The notes under the pieces were generated by a model. That model had not been told where the DNA came from. It saw only the letters and a list, made by a program, of their open reading frames with translations, and searched no databases. Of a stretch of 64,000 bases of DNA, positions 17,427 to 26,752 are shown one piece after another. The DNA comes from Crocosphaera sp. UHCC 0190. GTDB taxonomy: Bacteria; Cyanobacteriota; Cyanobacteriia; Cyanobacteriales; Microcystaceae. The DNA is taken from NCBI RefSeq assembly GCF_034932065.1, contig NZ_JAYGHP010000013.1, positions 62,001-126,000 on the forward strand, read 5' to 3'. How positions within the stretch are numbered: the first letter of the stretch is position 1; every line of letters begins with the position of its first letter. The position numbers were made by a program, and so were the translations under genes.

Positions 17427-18893
17427 TTAAATCCCAATTTCTACGGCAATTTTACCCTCATTGATCGCTTTAGCCAACGCTTCCCAGTCCTTTTGATTTT
17501 GATCACCGTAAGCTTCGGCAAAGTCAGCGATCGCCTCATCTAAAATTGAAGAACTGCCACAATATCCAGCAATTTTGGCAATATCTCCCGAACGCGCATG
17601 GGCCCGAGCCAATAAAGTCCCACAAGCACGGGCATACATCAAAAAAGCTGAGCCACTCAACCATTCTAAGGGAATTGACCCCTTCATATTCTTCATCTGA
17701 CGCACATAAAAAGGAGTCCCGTCAATAGAAGTCCAGCCCAATAATACATCACTTGCCGCTTGTAGGACTCGTTGTCCTAAGACAACCCGTCGCCCTTGGT
17801 GAGATGCTGCGGGGGGTAAGGGAGGGGTATAGGGAGCAAAACTAGGGGAAACCGCCTCTTTAACCTGCAAAAACAGGGGATCATTATCATCATTGCCAAA
17901 CAACATCACTAAATAGGCCTGTAACCCCACACTACCAACTCCCACAACGCGATGAGCGACATCAGCTACCCGATACCTCTGAAACATGAAACGACGTTCA
18001 GGAGATAGGGTTTCTGCATAGGATATTAACCCCTGGATCACTTTTTGGGCTGTTTCTTCGTCCGTCCGTTTTAAGATGGGCGGATCATCGCAAAAACGCC
18101 AATTTCCCCCTACGGTGCGATGAGCTAATTTATTGAGTAAGTTGATATTGGTAGCAGCTTGGGCTTTTTTAACGGCTTTTTCTAAGATTTTTCGGGTTTT
18201 TTTATTGGGTTTAAACACCGGAGTTGTTTGCCCAGGATAATGATGCAAATACCACACTTCTAACACCCGTAAACTTTGCAACCGGGCCGCATTGGCACGA
18301 TAGCCAGCCACACAGGCCATCACCGCTTTACGGCGCGTGTTTTGGTTAAGTCCCTGTTCTCTCCCTGCCACATTAAAACTAGCGGCCAACCGTTTGAGAT
18401 CCCATTCCCAGGGGCCATAAGTCACCTCATCAAAGTCATCCAAATCAAAGACTACGGTGCGTTGTGGCGTTCCATATAACCCAAAGTTGTTGAGGTGAGC
18501 ATCCCCATCTACCAAAACTTGAATCCCTGAGACTGGGGTATGGGCCAGATCCCAAGCCATGATCGCTGCGGCTCCTCGCAGAAAGGTGAAGGGTGATGCA
18601 GACATCCGACCCATACGAATCGGGATTAAATGGGCTTGACGACCCTCATTCGTTGCCAGAATGAGGTCTATGGGATCAGGACGGTTTAAGGCAGGTTGCC
18701 AGTGACTATGGGCTTCTCTGAGGGTCTTTAAACGTAAGGCTCTCCCCTGTTCCTGTCGTTGCTGCCAAGGTTCTAATAATAAATGGGGTTCGTAAAAAGG
18801 GGGATGCTGCCAAGGTTCGAGATCGGCTCGCTCAAAAAAGGGATGACGGTAATTATTTCTTGGTTGCGCGCCGTTGGGGGTAGGGTGGTTCAC
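17427..18893 (-). CDS. DUF2252 family protein
   Basis: 488 residues. The family's kinase-like fold is suggested by GIQVLVDGDAHLNNFGLY followed by VVFDLDDFDEVTYGPWEWDLKRLAAS, the equivalent of the catalytic HxDxxxxN and DxD segments, and by FTFLRGAAAIMAWDL. Biochemical role is unknown for DUF2252. Length is typical. It is divergent from rtcB with a ~215-base gap that holds TATAAT at about 19073 facing rtcB. Confidence 0.88.
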   Translation of the reverse strand: MNHPTPNGAQPRNNYRHPFFERADLEPWQHPPFYEPHLLLEPWQQRQEQGRALRLKTLREAHSHWQPALNRPDPIDLILATNEGRQAHLIPIRMGRMSASPFTFLRGAAAIMAWDLAHTPVSGIQVLVDGDAHLNNFGLYGTPQRTVVFDLDDFDEVTYGPWEWDLKRLAASFNVAGREQGLNQNTRRKAVMACVAGYRANAARLQSLRVLEVWYLHHYPGQTTPVFKPNKKTRKILEKAVKKAQAATNINLLNKLAHRTVGGNWRFCDDPPILKRTDEETAQKVIQGLISYAETLSPERRFMFQRYRVADVAHRVVGVGSVGLQAYLVMLFGNDDNDPLFLQVKEAVSPSFAPYTPPLPPAASHQGRRVVLGQRVLQAASDVLLGWTSIDGTPFYVRQMKNMKGSIPLEWLSGSAFLMYARACGTLLARAHARSGDIAKIAGYCGSSSILDEAIADFAEAYGDQNQKDWEALAKAINEGKIAVEIGI

Positions 18894-19108
18894 AGTTGAG
18901 GAGATGTGAGAAGGGGTGACAGAGCAACCACAGATGGTTGTTCCTACCTTAAAAAATAACTCAGCTTATGGCAAGTGCTTAGTAATCATCAAAAAGTCTT
19001 TAGAATTCGAGGTCTTGACCAAAAAAGTTTACTAAATTTTACACCAAGAAAAGTTCATTTTTCTACCTTGTAGTATAATTGTAGTGTTTGCGTTTAAAAT
19101 AAAAATCT

Positions 19109-20290
19109 ATGCCTTACGAACCTTTACCTGTTTCTACGTCTAAGCCAGTTTTATCCTGGGCTAATCACAATTTGGCCTCTGCGGAACTCCAGATGGCTAA
19201 AAATGTTGCCTCTCTCCCTTTTGTTTATAAACACGTTGCTTTAATGCCGGATGTTCACTTAGGAAAAGGGGCATTAGTAGGGTCAGTTATTGCGACTGAA
19301 GATGCCATTATTCCGGCGGCTGTTGGGGTTGATATTGGTTGTGGTATGGCCGCGATAAAAACCCCTTTTACGGCTGATCAATTAGAGGGAAAACTTAAGC
19401 AAATTCGCTCAGAAATTGAGGCCGCTATTCCGGTGGGTTTCAATGAGAATAAAGAAGCTGATAAAGCGGTAACTAATTGGTCAAATTGGCGCGATTTTAA
19501 AGACTTACATCCAGGGGTACAAAGACTGGAAACTAAAGCCTTAAGACAAATGGGTTCCTTAGGAGGTGGCAATCATTTTATTGAGGTTTGTTTAGATACA
19601 GAAGACCAAGTTTGGTTAATGTTACATTCTGGTTCTCGTCATATTGGTAATCAATTGGCACAATGTCATATTAATACGGCTAAAGAGTTAGCAAAATTAG
19701 CAAATCTTAAGTTACCTGATCCAGATTTAGCTTATTTTGTAGCGGGTACTGATGAATTTGCAGCTTACTGGCGTGATTTACAATGGGGCCAAAATTATGC
19801 TCGTTTTAACCGTGATGTGATGATGAATCGCTTTAAAAAGATTGTTGAAAAATATTTAGTGGGAGGAAAACAAATAAAACCTTTGTTATCAGTTAATTGT
19901 CATCATAATTATGCTGAAAAAGAGTTACATTTTGATAAAGAAGTTTATGTAACTCGTAAGGGTGCAGTGAGAGCAAGAGAAGAAGATTATGGGATTATTC
20001 CTGGTTCAATGGGAGCGAAATCTTTTATTGTAAAAGGTAAGGGAAACCATGATAGTTATTGTTCTTGTTCCCACGGAGCAGGGCGTTTAATGTCTCGTAG
20101 TAAAGCGAAAAAAGTCTTTACCCTTGATGATTTAATTGACCAAACTCAAGGGGTAGAATGTCGCAAAGATACAGGGGTATTAGATGAAATTCCTGGGGCA
20201 TATAAACCCATTGAAGAAGTGATGAATAATCAGTCAGATTTAGTGGAAGTTGTGGCTACTTTGAAGCAGGTTTTATGTGTCAAAGGGTAA
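19109..20290 (+). CDS. rtcB: RtcB-family RNA ligase
   Basis: 393 residues. RtcB joins 2',3'-cyclic phosphate and 5'-OH RNA ends using GTP and Mn2+. Metal-binding and guanylylation motifs are visible: ALMPDVHLGKG, AVGVDIGCGM (metal Cys), LGGGNHFIEV, MLHSGSRHIGNQ, CHHNYAEKE and a C-terminal SHGAGRLMSR containing the guanylate-accepting His. It is the compact form (~390 residues) common in bacteria. No archease gene is adjacent. No clear Shine-Dalgarno precedes ATG 19109. Confidence 0.92.
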   Translation: MPYEPLPVSTSKPVLSWANHNLASAELQMAKNVASLPFVYKHVALMPDVHLGKGALVGSVIATEDAIIPAAVGVDIGCGMAAIKTPFTADQLEGKLKQIRSEIEAAIPVGFNENKEADKAVTNWSNWRDFKDLHPGVQRLETKALRQMGSLGGGNHFIEVCLDTEDQVWLMLHSGSRHIGNQLAQCHINTAKELAKLANLKLPDPDLAYFVAGTDEFAAYWRDLQWGQNYARFNRDVMMNRFKKIVEKYLVGGKQIKPLLSVNCHHNYAEKELHFDKEVYVTRKGAVRAREEDYGIIPGSMGAKSFIVKGKGNHDSYCSCSHGAGRLMSRSKAKKVFTLDDLIDQTQGVECRKDTGVLDEIPGAYKPIEEVMNNQSDLVEVVATLKQVLCVKG

Positions 20291-20300
20291 CATTGATTAA

Positions 20301-20324
20301 GTAAGGTGGGCAATGCCCACCCTA
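20301..20324. repeat. Palindrome, AAGGTGGGCAATGCCCACC core
   Basis: Inverted repeat with arms GGTGGGCA/TGCCCACC, ten bases after rtcB and just after the convergent protease gene. The same core is at 50051, 53283 and 58183. Confidence 0.8.
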
Positions 20325-20327
20325 AAG

Positions 20328-21449
20328 TTATGCTGTTTGAGTTTGACTTTTTTGTTGCAGGAATTTGATGATTGAACCTTTTTCTAATAAACCGACAACC
20401 GTGCCATTTTCTCGAACCACTGTCAGTTGTTTTAGGGGGTCATTTTCCAGAAGTTTTGCCACCTCTAATAAGGACTTATTAGATTCAACAGTAATCAAAT
20501 CTTTGACGGGTTGCATCACGTCAGAAACCTTGATTTCTGTCCATGCAGAAGTGGCAATCTTTTTCAAGGAGTCAACATCAATAATGCCGGATAATTTTTC
20601 TTCTTCATTAATGACAAGAAACTTTTTCCACTGATGCTTACCGATGATATAATCATTGACAAATTCACGAATAGTTAAGCCACCGGAAACAATCGGACTA
20701 TCAGGAATAACTGCCTCTTCTGCGGTATAACCATTTAGAGTTTCTTGCACTTGAGCAGATTGAGCAGACACCCCGGCATTTTGTAATAGGAAGAACCCAA
20801 TTAATAAAGTCCAGAAGTTACCAACTTGACTAATTCCTAAGATGGCTAAACCACCAATAACGACAGCTAACCAACCAAAAACTTGACCGACACGACTGGC
20901 AAAAATAATCCCTTTATTGGGGTTGCCTGTAATTTTCCAAACCAGAGATTTAAGAATGTTTCCGCCATCTAAAGGTAAACCAGGAATCAAGTTAAATAAT
21001 CCCAGAAATAAGTTAATAGAAGCTAGTAACTCAAGAATCGCTTCAATAGGGGTAGGAAAGGAAAAAGTAAGGACGATAAAAAACAGAATAGCACATAATA
21101 ATAAGCTAACAGCCGGCCCGGCGATCGCTACTAAAAATGCTTCTAAAGGAGTCTCAGATTCTTTTTCTAAATTGGCTAATCCCCCAAATAAAAATAGGGT
21201 AATTGATTTGACATCAATACCTTGAGAAAGGGCTACAAAACTATGGCCTAATTCATGGGCCAACACGGAAGCAAATAATAATAATGCCGCAATTAATCCT
21301 AAAATCCAAGGCACAATACCACTTAATTGCGGAAATAAGGCAAGCTGTCCCCCATAACTCACAGTTACTAATCCAAGAACGAGAAACCAAGAGGGATTGA
21401 TATAAAATGGAATGCCAAATAAACTACCAACTCTTATATTGTTATTCAT
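20328..21449 (-). CDS. Site-2 intramembrane metalloprotease (M50) with CBS pair
   Basis: 373 residues. Six or so membrane segments carry the zinc motif VLAHELGHSFVAL (HExxH, near 63) and the third ligand in GLPLDGGNILKSL (near 157). A C-terminal tandem CBS pair starts near 250 (VNDYIIGKHQWKKFLVINEEEKLSGII). This is the cyanobacterial S2P-CBS architecture, probably cutting membrane-anchored substrates such as anti-sigma factors in response to a nucleotide-type ligand. AGGAGG eight bases before ATG 21449 fixes the start. Confidence 0.92.
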   Translation of the reverse strand: MNNNIRVGSLFGIPFYINPSWFLVLGLVTVSYGGQLALFPQLSGIVPWILGLIAALLLFASVLAHELGHSFVALSQGIDVKSITLFLFGGLANLEKESETPLEAFLVAIAGPAVSLLLCAILFFIVLTFSFPTPIEAILELLASINLFLGLFNLIPGLPLDGGNILKSLVWKITGNPNKGIIFASRVGQVFGWLAVVIGGLAILGISQVGNFWTLLIGFFLLQNAGVSAQSAQVQETLNGYTAEEAVIPDSPIVSGGLTIREFVNDYIIGKHQWKKFLVINEEEKLSGIIDVDSLKKIATSAWTEIKVSDVMQPVKDLITVESNKSLLEVAKLLENDPLKQLTVVRENGTVVGLLEKGSIIKFLQQKSQTQTA

Positions 21450-21650
21450 TAGAATAACCTCCTATGCTATCAGCAAAGTTTAATCTTTTTGCTGTTCATT
21501 AATTACATTGTAACGAAATGTAAAATTGATAACAGTCATAAATTATCGTGAAACCCGTCATTCGAGGTTCGGTTGATGGGAAAAATGATTCATATTCCTA
21601 GGGTTTTTAACACCAACGAGACTGTTATATTTGAGGATATCTAATTTTTA

Positions 21651-21723
21651 AGCCACGTATGAGACTTGAACTCACGACCCCATCATTACGAGTGATGTGC
21701 TCTACCAACTGAGCTAACGTGGC
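21651..21723 (-). tRNA. trnT: tRNA-Thr (CGT anticodon)
   Basis: Full cloverleaf on the minus strand: acceptor GCCACGT/ACGTGGC, D arm GCTC...GAGC, anticodon stem CATCA/TGATG with loop CTCGTAA (anticodon CGT, reads ACG), T arm GTGAG-TTCAAGT-CTCAT. 73 nt with discriminator T; CCA is not encoded. Confidence 0.95.
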
Positions 21724-21843
21724 CTGAAAAACCGAATCAACCCTAAGGCTCTATGGAACTTTGAGAGTAGGATGGGTTTTTCTGAATATTCAGTATATCC
21801 TAAAAAATAAACTAAGCACCAGCCAACGGCCGAGAATTTTTTA

Positions 21844-22116
21844 ATGAATAAATCTCCTAACCCCTCTCCTCAGTCTCGTTCCAAGCTTGATCCTGAAAAA
21901 TATGCTAGGTTAAAAGCAGAGGCTAAAGCCCCCTATAAAGGGTTCAGACAGTTTTTTTATGTTGCTTTTGGTGCATCGGGTTTTATTGGTGCTGTGGTAT
22001 TTTTAGCACAGTTGGCTGCAGGACGAGATGTAAGCACTGCCTTGCCTAATTTTGCTTTACAGGTGGGGGTTGTCGTCTTGATGGTGTGTTTATTTAAGTT
22101 AGAAAAAAAATCTTAG
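21844..22116 (+). CDS. DUF3493 (LPA1/Rep27-related) membrane protein
   Basis: 90 residues. A soluble N-terminus (SKLDPEKYARLKAEAKAPYKGFRQF) precedes two membrane helices (about 38-56 and 67-84). This is the DUF3493 domain of cyanobacteria and plastids, present in LPA1/REP27-type photosystem II assembly factors. It probably sits in the thylakoid membrane. The class IV aminotransferase gene starts a few bases downstream, so the two are likely co-transcribed. Confidence 0.85.
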   Translation: MNKSPNPSPQSRSKLDPEKYARLKAEAKAPYKGFRQFFYVAFGASGFIGAVVFLAQLAAGRDVSTALPNFALQVGVVVLMVCLFKLEKKS

Positions 22117-22130
22117 CTTTCTTGTCTAAA

Positions 22131-22925
22131 ATGTATTGGTATGATGGTCAACTTATCGAACAAGATCAGATTTGTTTACCCCTTACTGAACCGGGTTTGA
22201 TTTATGGCGCAACTGTATTCACAACCTTACGGGTTTATCAGCAGTCTCTAGAACATCCTCTAACCCAGTGGGAAGCTCATTGTCATCGTTTAGAACATAG
22301 TCTTAAGGACTTTGCTTGGACTCTACCTTCTTGGCCTCAATTACGTCAAGGGGCAAAATGTCTGATTCCTCATTATCCTGTTTTGAGATTGACGATTTTT
22401 CCTGATGGACGAGAATGGATTATGGGGCGTTTTTTACCGGAAGATTTAGCTGCCTCTCAACGTCAGGGAATTCGGGCATGGGTGGCTAATCATTCTCTGT
22501 TTCAACGGACTTTAAATGCCTATAAAACAGGTAATTATTTAGGGCCATGGTTGGCTTTACAAAAAGCGCAAAGTTTAGGCTTTAGAGAAGCTATTTTAGT
22601 GAATTCTCAAGGTAATTGGCTAGAAAGTAGTACCGGAAATTTATGGGGATACAAGGCGGGAAAATGGTATACACCATCCTTAGAAGATGGTATCTTACCA
22701 GGTATTGGACGATCGCAGTTAATCTCTTGGTTATCTAATCAGAAGATTGAGATCAATGAAAGCCAATGGACTCTAGAATGGGTCAAGGAGTTGGAAATTA
22801 TTGCTTACACTAATAGTGTGGTTGAAATCATTCCCTTTTCTCAGATTGTTTTAGGAGAAAAACAACTGGTTTTTGATGTGTCTCATCGGGGTTTGCAACA
22901 ATTAAAGAATTATTATCAACTTTAG
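22131..22925 (+). CDS. Class IV aminotransferase (4-amino-4-deoxychorismate lyase-like)
   Basis: About 264 residues from ATG 22131 (TTG 22122 is also possible). Fold type IV PLP enzyme: the PLP lysine is in [18 protein letters not shown] (near 140), followed by [18 protein letters not shown] and [15 protein letters not shown]. PabC makes 4-aminobenzoate for folate; branched-chain or D-amino acid aminotransferases share the fold, and sequence alone does not decide. The 3' end overlaps convergent pdxJ by four bases. Confidence 0.85.
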   Translation: MYWYDGQLIEQDQICLPLTEPGLIYGATVFTTLRVYQQSLEHPLTQWEAHCHRLEHSLKDFAWTLPSWPQLRQGAKCLIPHYPVLRLTIFPDGREWIMGRFLPEDLAASQRQGIRAWVANHSLFQRTLNAYKTGNYLGPWLALQKAQSLGFREAILVNSQGNWLESSTGNLWGYKAGKWYTPSLEDGILPGIGRSQLISWLSNQKIEINESQWTLEWVKELEIIAYTNSVVEIIPFSQIVLGEKQLVFDVSHRGLQQLKNYYQL

Positions 22926-23644
22926 AGTTGTCCCCTCATAGCGAGTTTCATCTCCTTAACGGCTCTTTCCATTCCCACTAAGACGGCGCGACTGACTATA
23001 GTATGACCGATATTAAGTTCTTCCATGCCTGGTAAACAAGCCACAGGATACACATTAATATAGGTTAACCCATGACCCGCATTCACCCTTAATCCTAAGC
23101 TTAGGGCTTGTTCACAACCTAATTTTAAGATTTGTAACTCTTTTTGACGATCTGACTCATTATGTGCTTCTGCATATTGCCCTGTGTGGAGTTCAATAAA
23201 TTGGGCTTGGGTGGCAGCAGAGGCTTTGATTTGGGCTTCATCTGCATCAATAAAGAGGCTTACAGGGATATTAGAGCTTTGGAGACGATCTACCACATTT
23301 TTGAGTTTGTCGAGGCTTCCTGCTATGTCTAAGCCTCCCTCTGTGGTTACTTCTTCCCGTTTCTCTGGTACGAGGGTAACATAGTCGGGTTTGAGGTTGA
23401 GGGCGATCGCTACCATTTCGTCGGTGGCAGCCATTTCCAGGTTAAGATGGGTGCGGACGGTTTCTCTGAGTAAGCGCACGTCTCTATCTTGAATATGGCG
23501 GCGATCTTCCCGTAAATGGGCAGTTATGCCGTTTGCTCCCCCTAATTCCGCTAAAACGGCCGCTGCGATCGGATCGGGTTCGACGGTACGTCTGGCTTGG
23601 CGAATGGTGGCAACGTGATCGATATTAACACCAAGAGTGAGCAA
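22922..23644 (-). CDS. pdxJ: Pyridoxine 5'-phosphate synthase PdxJ
   Basis: 240 residues, TIM barrel. It condenses 1-deoxyxylulose 5-phosphate with 3-amino-2-oxopropyl phosphate to give PNP. Signatures: [16 protein letters not shown] at the start, [15 protein letters not shown], and [14 protein letters not shown], with [15 protein letters not shown] near the end. Length is normal. An AAGGAGA site precedes the ATG. Confidence 0.96.
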   Translation of the reverse strand: MLTLGVNIDHVATIRQARRTVEPDPIAAAVLAELGGANGITAHLREDRRHIQDRDVRLLRETVRTHLNLEMAATDEMVAIALNLKPDYVTLVPEKREEVTTEGGLDIAGSLDKLKNVVDRLQSSNIPVSLFIDADEAQIKASAATQAQFIELHTGQYAEAHNESDRQKELQILKLGCEQALSLGLRVNAGHGLTYINVYPVACLPGMEELNIGHTIVSRAVLVGMERAVKEMKLAMRGQL

Positions 23645-23863
23645 GTTACAATCTCCTTTTTTAGAGAATAATAATTATTGTATCATTTCTCTTATTAATA
23701 AGTTAAAACAATAAAAAACTGTTGTCTGTTTCTTAATACAATTACTTTTTTATTATATTTAGTCTAGAAGATCTTTGTTGATTTAACCTAGTTGTTGATA
23801 AGTTAGAGATTAGTGATGTATAATTAAGACGCGATTCTTCTCAGTAGGTTTATTTTAACAAAT

Positions 23864-26263
23864 ATGGCAATTAAAAAGAGTGAGTTATATAGTTCTTTAT
23901 GGAAAGGTTGTGATGAGTTACGGGGGGGAATGGATGCCTCTCAATATAAGGATTATGTGTTAGTTTTATTGTTTGTTAAATATGTCTCTGATAAATATTT
24001 AGGGGATGATTTTTCACCGATTGAAGTACCTGATGCTGGAAGTTTTCAGGCTATGATTTCTCTCAAAGGTAATCCTAATATTGGGGAAGGAATTAATAAT
24101 ATTATTGCTAATTTAGCGGAAGCAAATGACCTCAGAGGGGTTATTGATGTAGCAGATTTTAATGATGAGGATAAGCTAGGAAAGGGTAAGGAAATGGTAG
24201 CAAGATTGACTAATTTGATTGCTATTTTTGAAAATCCTGCTCTTAATTTTAAGAAAAATCGCAGCGATGGGGATGATTTATTAGGGGATGCTTATGAATA
24301 TTTAATGCGAAATTTTGCTACTCAATCAGGCAAAAGTAAGGGGCAATTTTATACCCCTGCGGAGGTGTCCCGTATTATGGCGAAGGTGGTAGGAATTAAT
24401 ACAGCAAAGCGTCAAGATCAAACTATTTATGACCCGACTTGTGGCAGTGGTTCTTTATTATTAAAAGCGGCGGATCAAGCACCGAAGGGGTTAAGTATTT
24501 ATGGTCAGGAAATGGATAACGCTACCCGTGCCTTAGCCCAGATGAATATGATTCTGCATGGTCATGCTGATGGCATTATTTTACAGGGGAATACCTTAGC
24601 TGATCCCTTATTTAAGGAGGAGAATAAAGGGTTAAAACGGTTTGATTTTGCTGTAGCTAATCCGCCCTTTTCTGCTAAAGCTTGGAGTAATGGTTTTAAT
24701 CCTTTTGATGATGAATTTAAACGTTTTGATGGTTTTGGTATTCCTCCGGCGAAAAATGGTGATTATGCTTTTTTGTTACATTTGATTGGTAGTTTGAAAA
24801 ATGACGGAAAAGGGGCGATAATTTTACCTCATGGGGTTTTGTTTCGAGGAAATGCGGAGGCAGAAATCAGAAAAAATTTGATTGAACAGGGGTTTATTAA
24901 GGGCATTATTGGTTTACCTGCTAACCTATTTTATGGGACAGGTATCCCTGCCTGTATTATTGTTTTAGACAAGTTCAATATTGGGGAACGTCAAGGCATT
25001 TTTATGATTGATGGGAGTCGGGGGTTTGTCAAGGATGGCAATAAAAACCGTTTACGAGAGCAGGATATTCATAAAATTGTTGATGTCTTTAATAAGGGGT
25101 TAGAGGTTCCTAAATATTCGCGGTTTGTATCGGTTGATGAGATAAAAGATAATGACTATAATCTCAATATTCCTCGTTATATTGATTCTCAGGAGTCGGA
25201 AGATATACAGGATATAAGGGCGCATTTGTTGGGGGGAATACCAAAGGATGATATTGAAGCATTGGGGAAATATTGGCAGGTTTATCCTGGTTTAAAAGGG
25301 GAATTATTTGAGGTCATTGGGGAGGGTTATCTGGGGTTAAGGGTAGGAAATGATGAGATAAAACCGACTATTTTTAATCATGGTGAGTTTATTCACTATT
25401 CTGTGGAGATTGAGGGGATTTTTAATAGTTGGAAAAATGAGCATTTACTGTTATTGAGGGGACTGGAAAAAGGGGATAATCCTAATAAGATTATTGATGA
25501 GTTATCGGAGTCTATTTTAGAAGCGTTTGCGGGGAGAAGTTTAATAGATAAATATGATGTTTATCAGCATTTGATGTCTTATTGGTTGGAAACTATGCGG
25601 GATGATGTCTATATTTTGGTTCAGGATGGTTGGGTTGCAAACTTAACTCCTATTTTGAACAAAAAGGGGACAGCTACGGATTATACTTGTGAATTAATTC
25701 CCAAGGAGTTGATTATTAATCGGTATTTTGTTGAGGAAAAAGCTAATATAGAGGAGTTGGAAAGTAAGCGGGATGAAATAGGGAGAGAAATGGAGGAAAT
25801 ACAGGAGGAATATGGAGGTGAAGAGGGGTTATTAGAGGAGGTGACTAATGACTCTGGGAATATTACTAAGGCGAATATTACTGCTAGAATAAAGGAGATT
25901 AAGGGTAATAGTGAGTTTGAGGAGGAAGTGAAGCTGTTAAGGGTTTATTTACGGTTAATTGATGAACAGTCTGGGTTAAATAAACAGGTTAAGGATGGGG
26001 AAAAATTGTTAAATGATTTGGTCTTGAAACAGTATAAGTTATTAACAGCAGATGAGGTTAAAAGTTTAGTTATTGATGATAAATGGTTTCCGAGTTTATG
26101 GGAGTCTATTAATTCGGAAATGGAGCGTATTTCTCAACGGTTAGCGCAGCGTATTATAGAGTTAGCTGATAGGTATGGGGAAACATTATATGACTTAGAA
26201 AATGATGTTAATTTGTTGACAAATAAGGTTGAGAAACATTTACAATTGATGATTAATGGTTGA
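23864..26263 (+). CDS. hsdM: Type I restriction-modification DNA methyltransferase subunit HsdM
   Basis: 799 residues, longer than the common ~500. The N-terminal helical domain (ELYSSLWKGCDELRGGMDAS) and adenine N6-methylase core are clear: SAM motif IYDPTCGSGSLLLKA and catalytic FAVANPPFSAKAW. After about residue 450 there is a long helical extension with EEIQEEYGGEEG-type coiled coil, typical of one HsdM subgroup. It should methylate adenine with HsdS giving specificity and HsdR cutting. The ~220-base upstream gap is AT-rich with no other feature. Confidence 0.94.
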   Translation: MAIKKSELYSSLWKGCDELRGGMDASQYKDYVLVLLFVKYVSDKYLGDDFSPIEVPDAGSFQAMISLKGNPNIGEGINNIIANLAEANDLRGVIDVADFNDEDKLGKGKEMVARLTNLIAIFENPALNFKKNRSDGDDLLGDAYEYLMRNFATQSGKSKGQFYTPAEVSRIMAKVVGINTAKRQDQTIYDPTCGSGSLLLKAADQAPKGLSIYGQEMDNATRALAQMNMILHGHADGIILQGNTLADPLFKEENKGLKRFDFAVANPPFSAKAWSNGFNPFDDEFKRFDGFGIPPAKNGDYAFLLHLIGSLKNDGKGAIILPHGVLFRGNAEAEIRKNLIEQGFIKGIIGLPANLFYGTGIPACIIVLDKFNIGERQGIFMIDGSRGFVKDGNKNRLREQDIHKIVDVFNKGLEVPKYSRFVSVDEIKDNDYNLNIPRYIDSQESEDIQDIRAHLLGGIPKDDIEALGKYWQVYPGLKGELFEVIGEGYLGLRVGNDEIKPTIFNHGEFIHYSVEIEGIFNSWKNEHLLLLRGLEKGDNPNKIIDELSESILEAFAGRSLIDKYDVYQHLMSYWLETMRDDVYILVQDGWVANLTPILNKKGTATDYTCELIPKELIINRYFVEEKANIEELESKRDEIGREMEEIQEEYGGEEGLLEEVTNDSGNITKANITARIKEIKGNSEFEEEVKLLRVYLRLIDEQSGLNKQVKDGEKLLNDLVLKQYKLLTADEVKSLVIDDKWFPSLWESINSEMERISQRLAQRIIELADRYGETLYDLENDVNLLTNKVEKHLQLMING

Positions 26264-26280
26264 TAGAATGGGATGTAAAC

Positions 26281-26322
26281 GTAGGGGTCAACGCTGAGCG
26301 GAGTCGAAGCGTTGACCCCTAC
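26281..26322. repeat. Long hairpin repeat, GGGGTCAACGCT arms
   Basis: Perfect 15-base arms GTAGGGGTCAACGCT/AGCGTTGACCCCTAC with a 12-base loop, 18 bases after hsdM. Its sequence also supplies the last residues and stop of the opposite-strand gene at 26288. Confidence 0.9.
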
Positions 26323-26692
26323 AATATTGATTACGTTCTTTAAGTAATTCTAATTTTACCTCATGAATTAACTCTAAAATCTGCTCACGGGTTTCTATTC
26401 CTGCTCGTTTAAAAGCTTCTTGCATATCCTGACGTACTTGGTTAAATTCTTCTTGTTTTGTGTTACTATTAGACATGGTAGTATTATTAATTATACAAGA
26501 ATGATCATGATTCATTGCCCCATCCTTAACATCACATTCTACGGGATTTGTTCCTAATTCCCAAATAGATTTATGTTTTTTGATGGTAGTAATAATGATT
26601 TTCTCCTGTTCTTGGGTAACTTCTACTTCTTCCGTTTCTCCTAGTATTTCTTTGGGAATTAATAGACCTTGTTCGGTTACTTGTAATCTCAT
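26288..26692 (-). CDS. AbrB-like antitoxin fused to a second small helical protein
   Basis: 134 residues. Residues 1-62 (MRLQVTEQGLLIPKEILG...) look like a complete AbrB/MazE-style antitoxin of cyanobacterial type, which usually stops near a NHD sequence. Here the frame continues through a short linker into MSNSNTKQEEFNQVRQDMQE (from about 72), which looks like the start of a separate small helical protein. The last dozen residues come from the palindrome at 26281. It lies opposite hsdM and hsdS with no toxin partner visible. Fusion by stop-codon loss is inference. Confidence 0.6.
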   Translation of the reverse strand: MRLQVTEQGLLIPKEILGETEEVEVTQEQEKIIITTIKKHKSIWELGTNPVECDVKDGAMNHDHSCIINNTTMSNSNTKQEEFNQVRQDMQEAFKRAGIETREQILELIHEVKLELLKERNQYCRGQRFDSAQR

Positions 26693-26752
26693 AATTAATG
26701 GCTTCTCTCTTTCAATTTTAGCATTTTACTGATTTGATTATAACACGATTAT

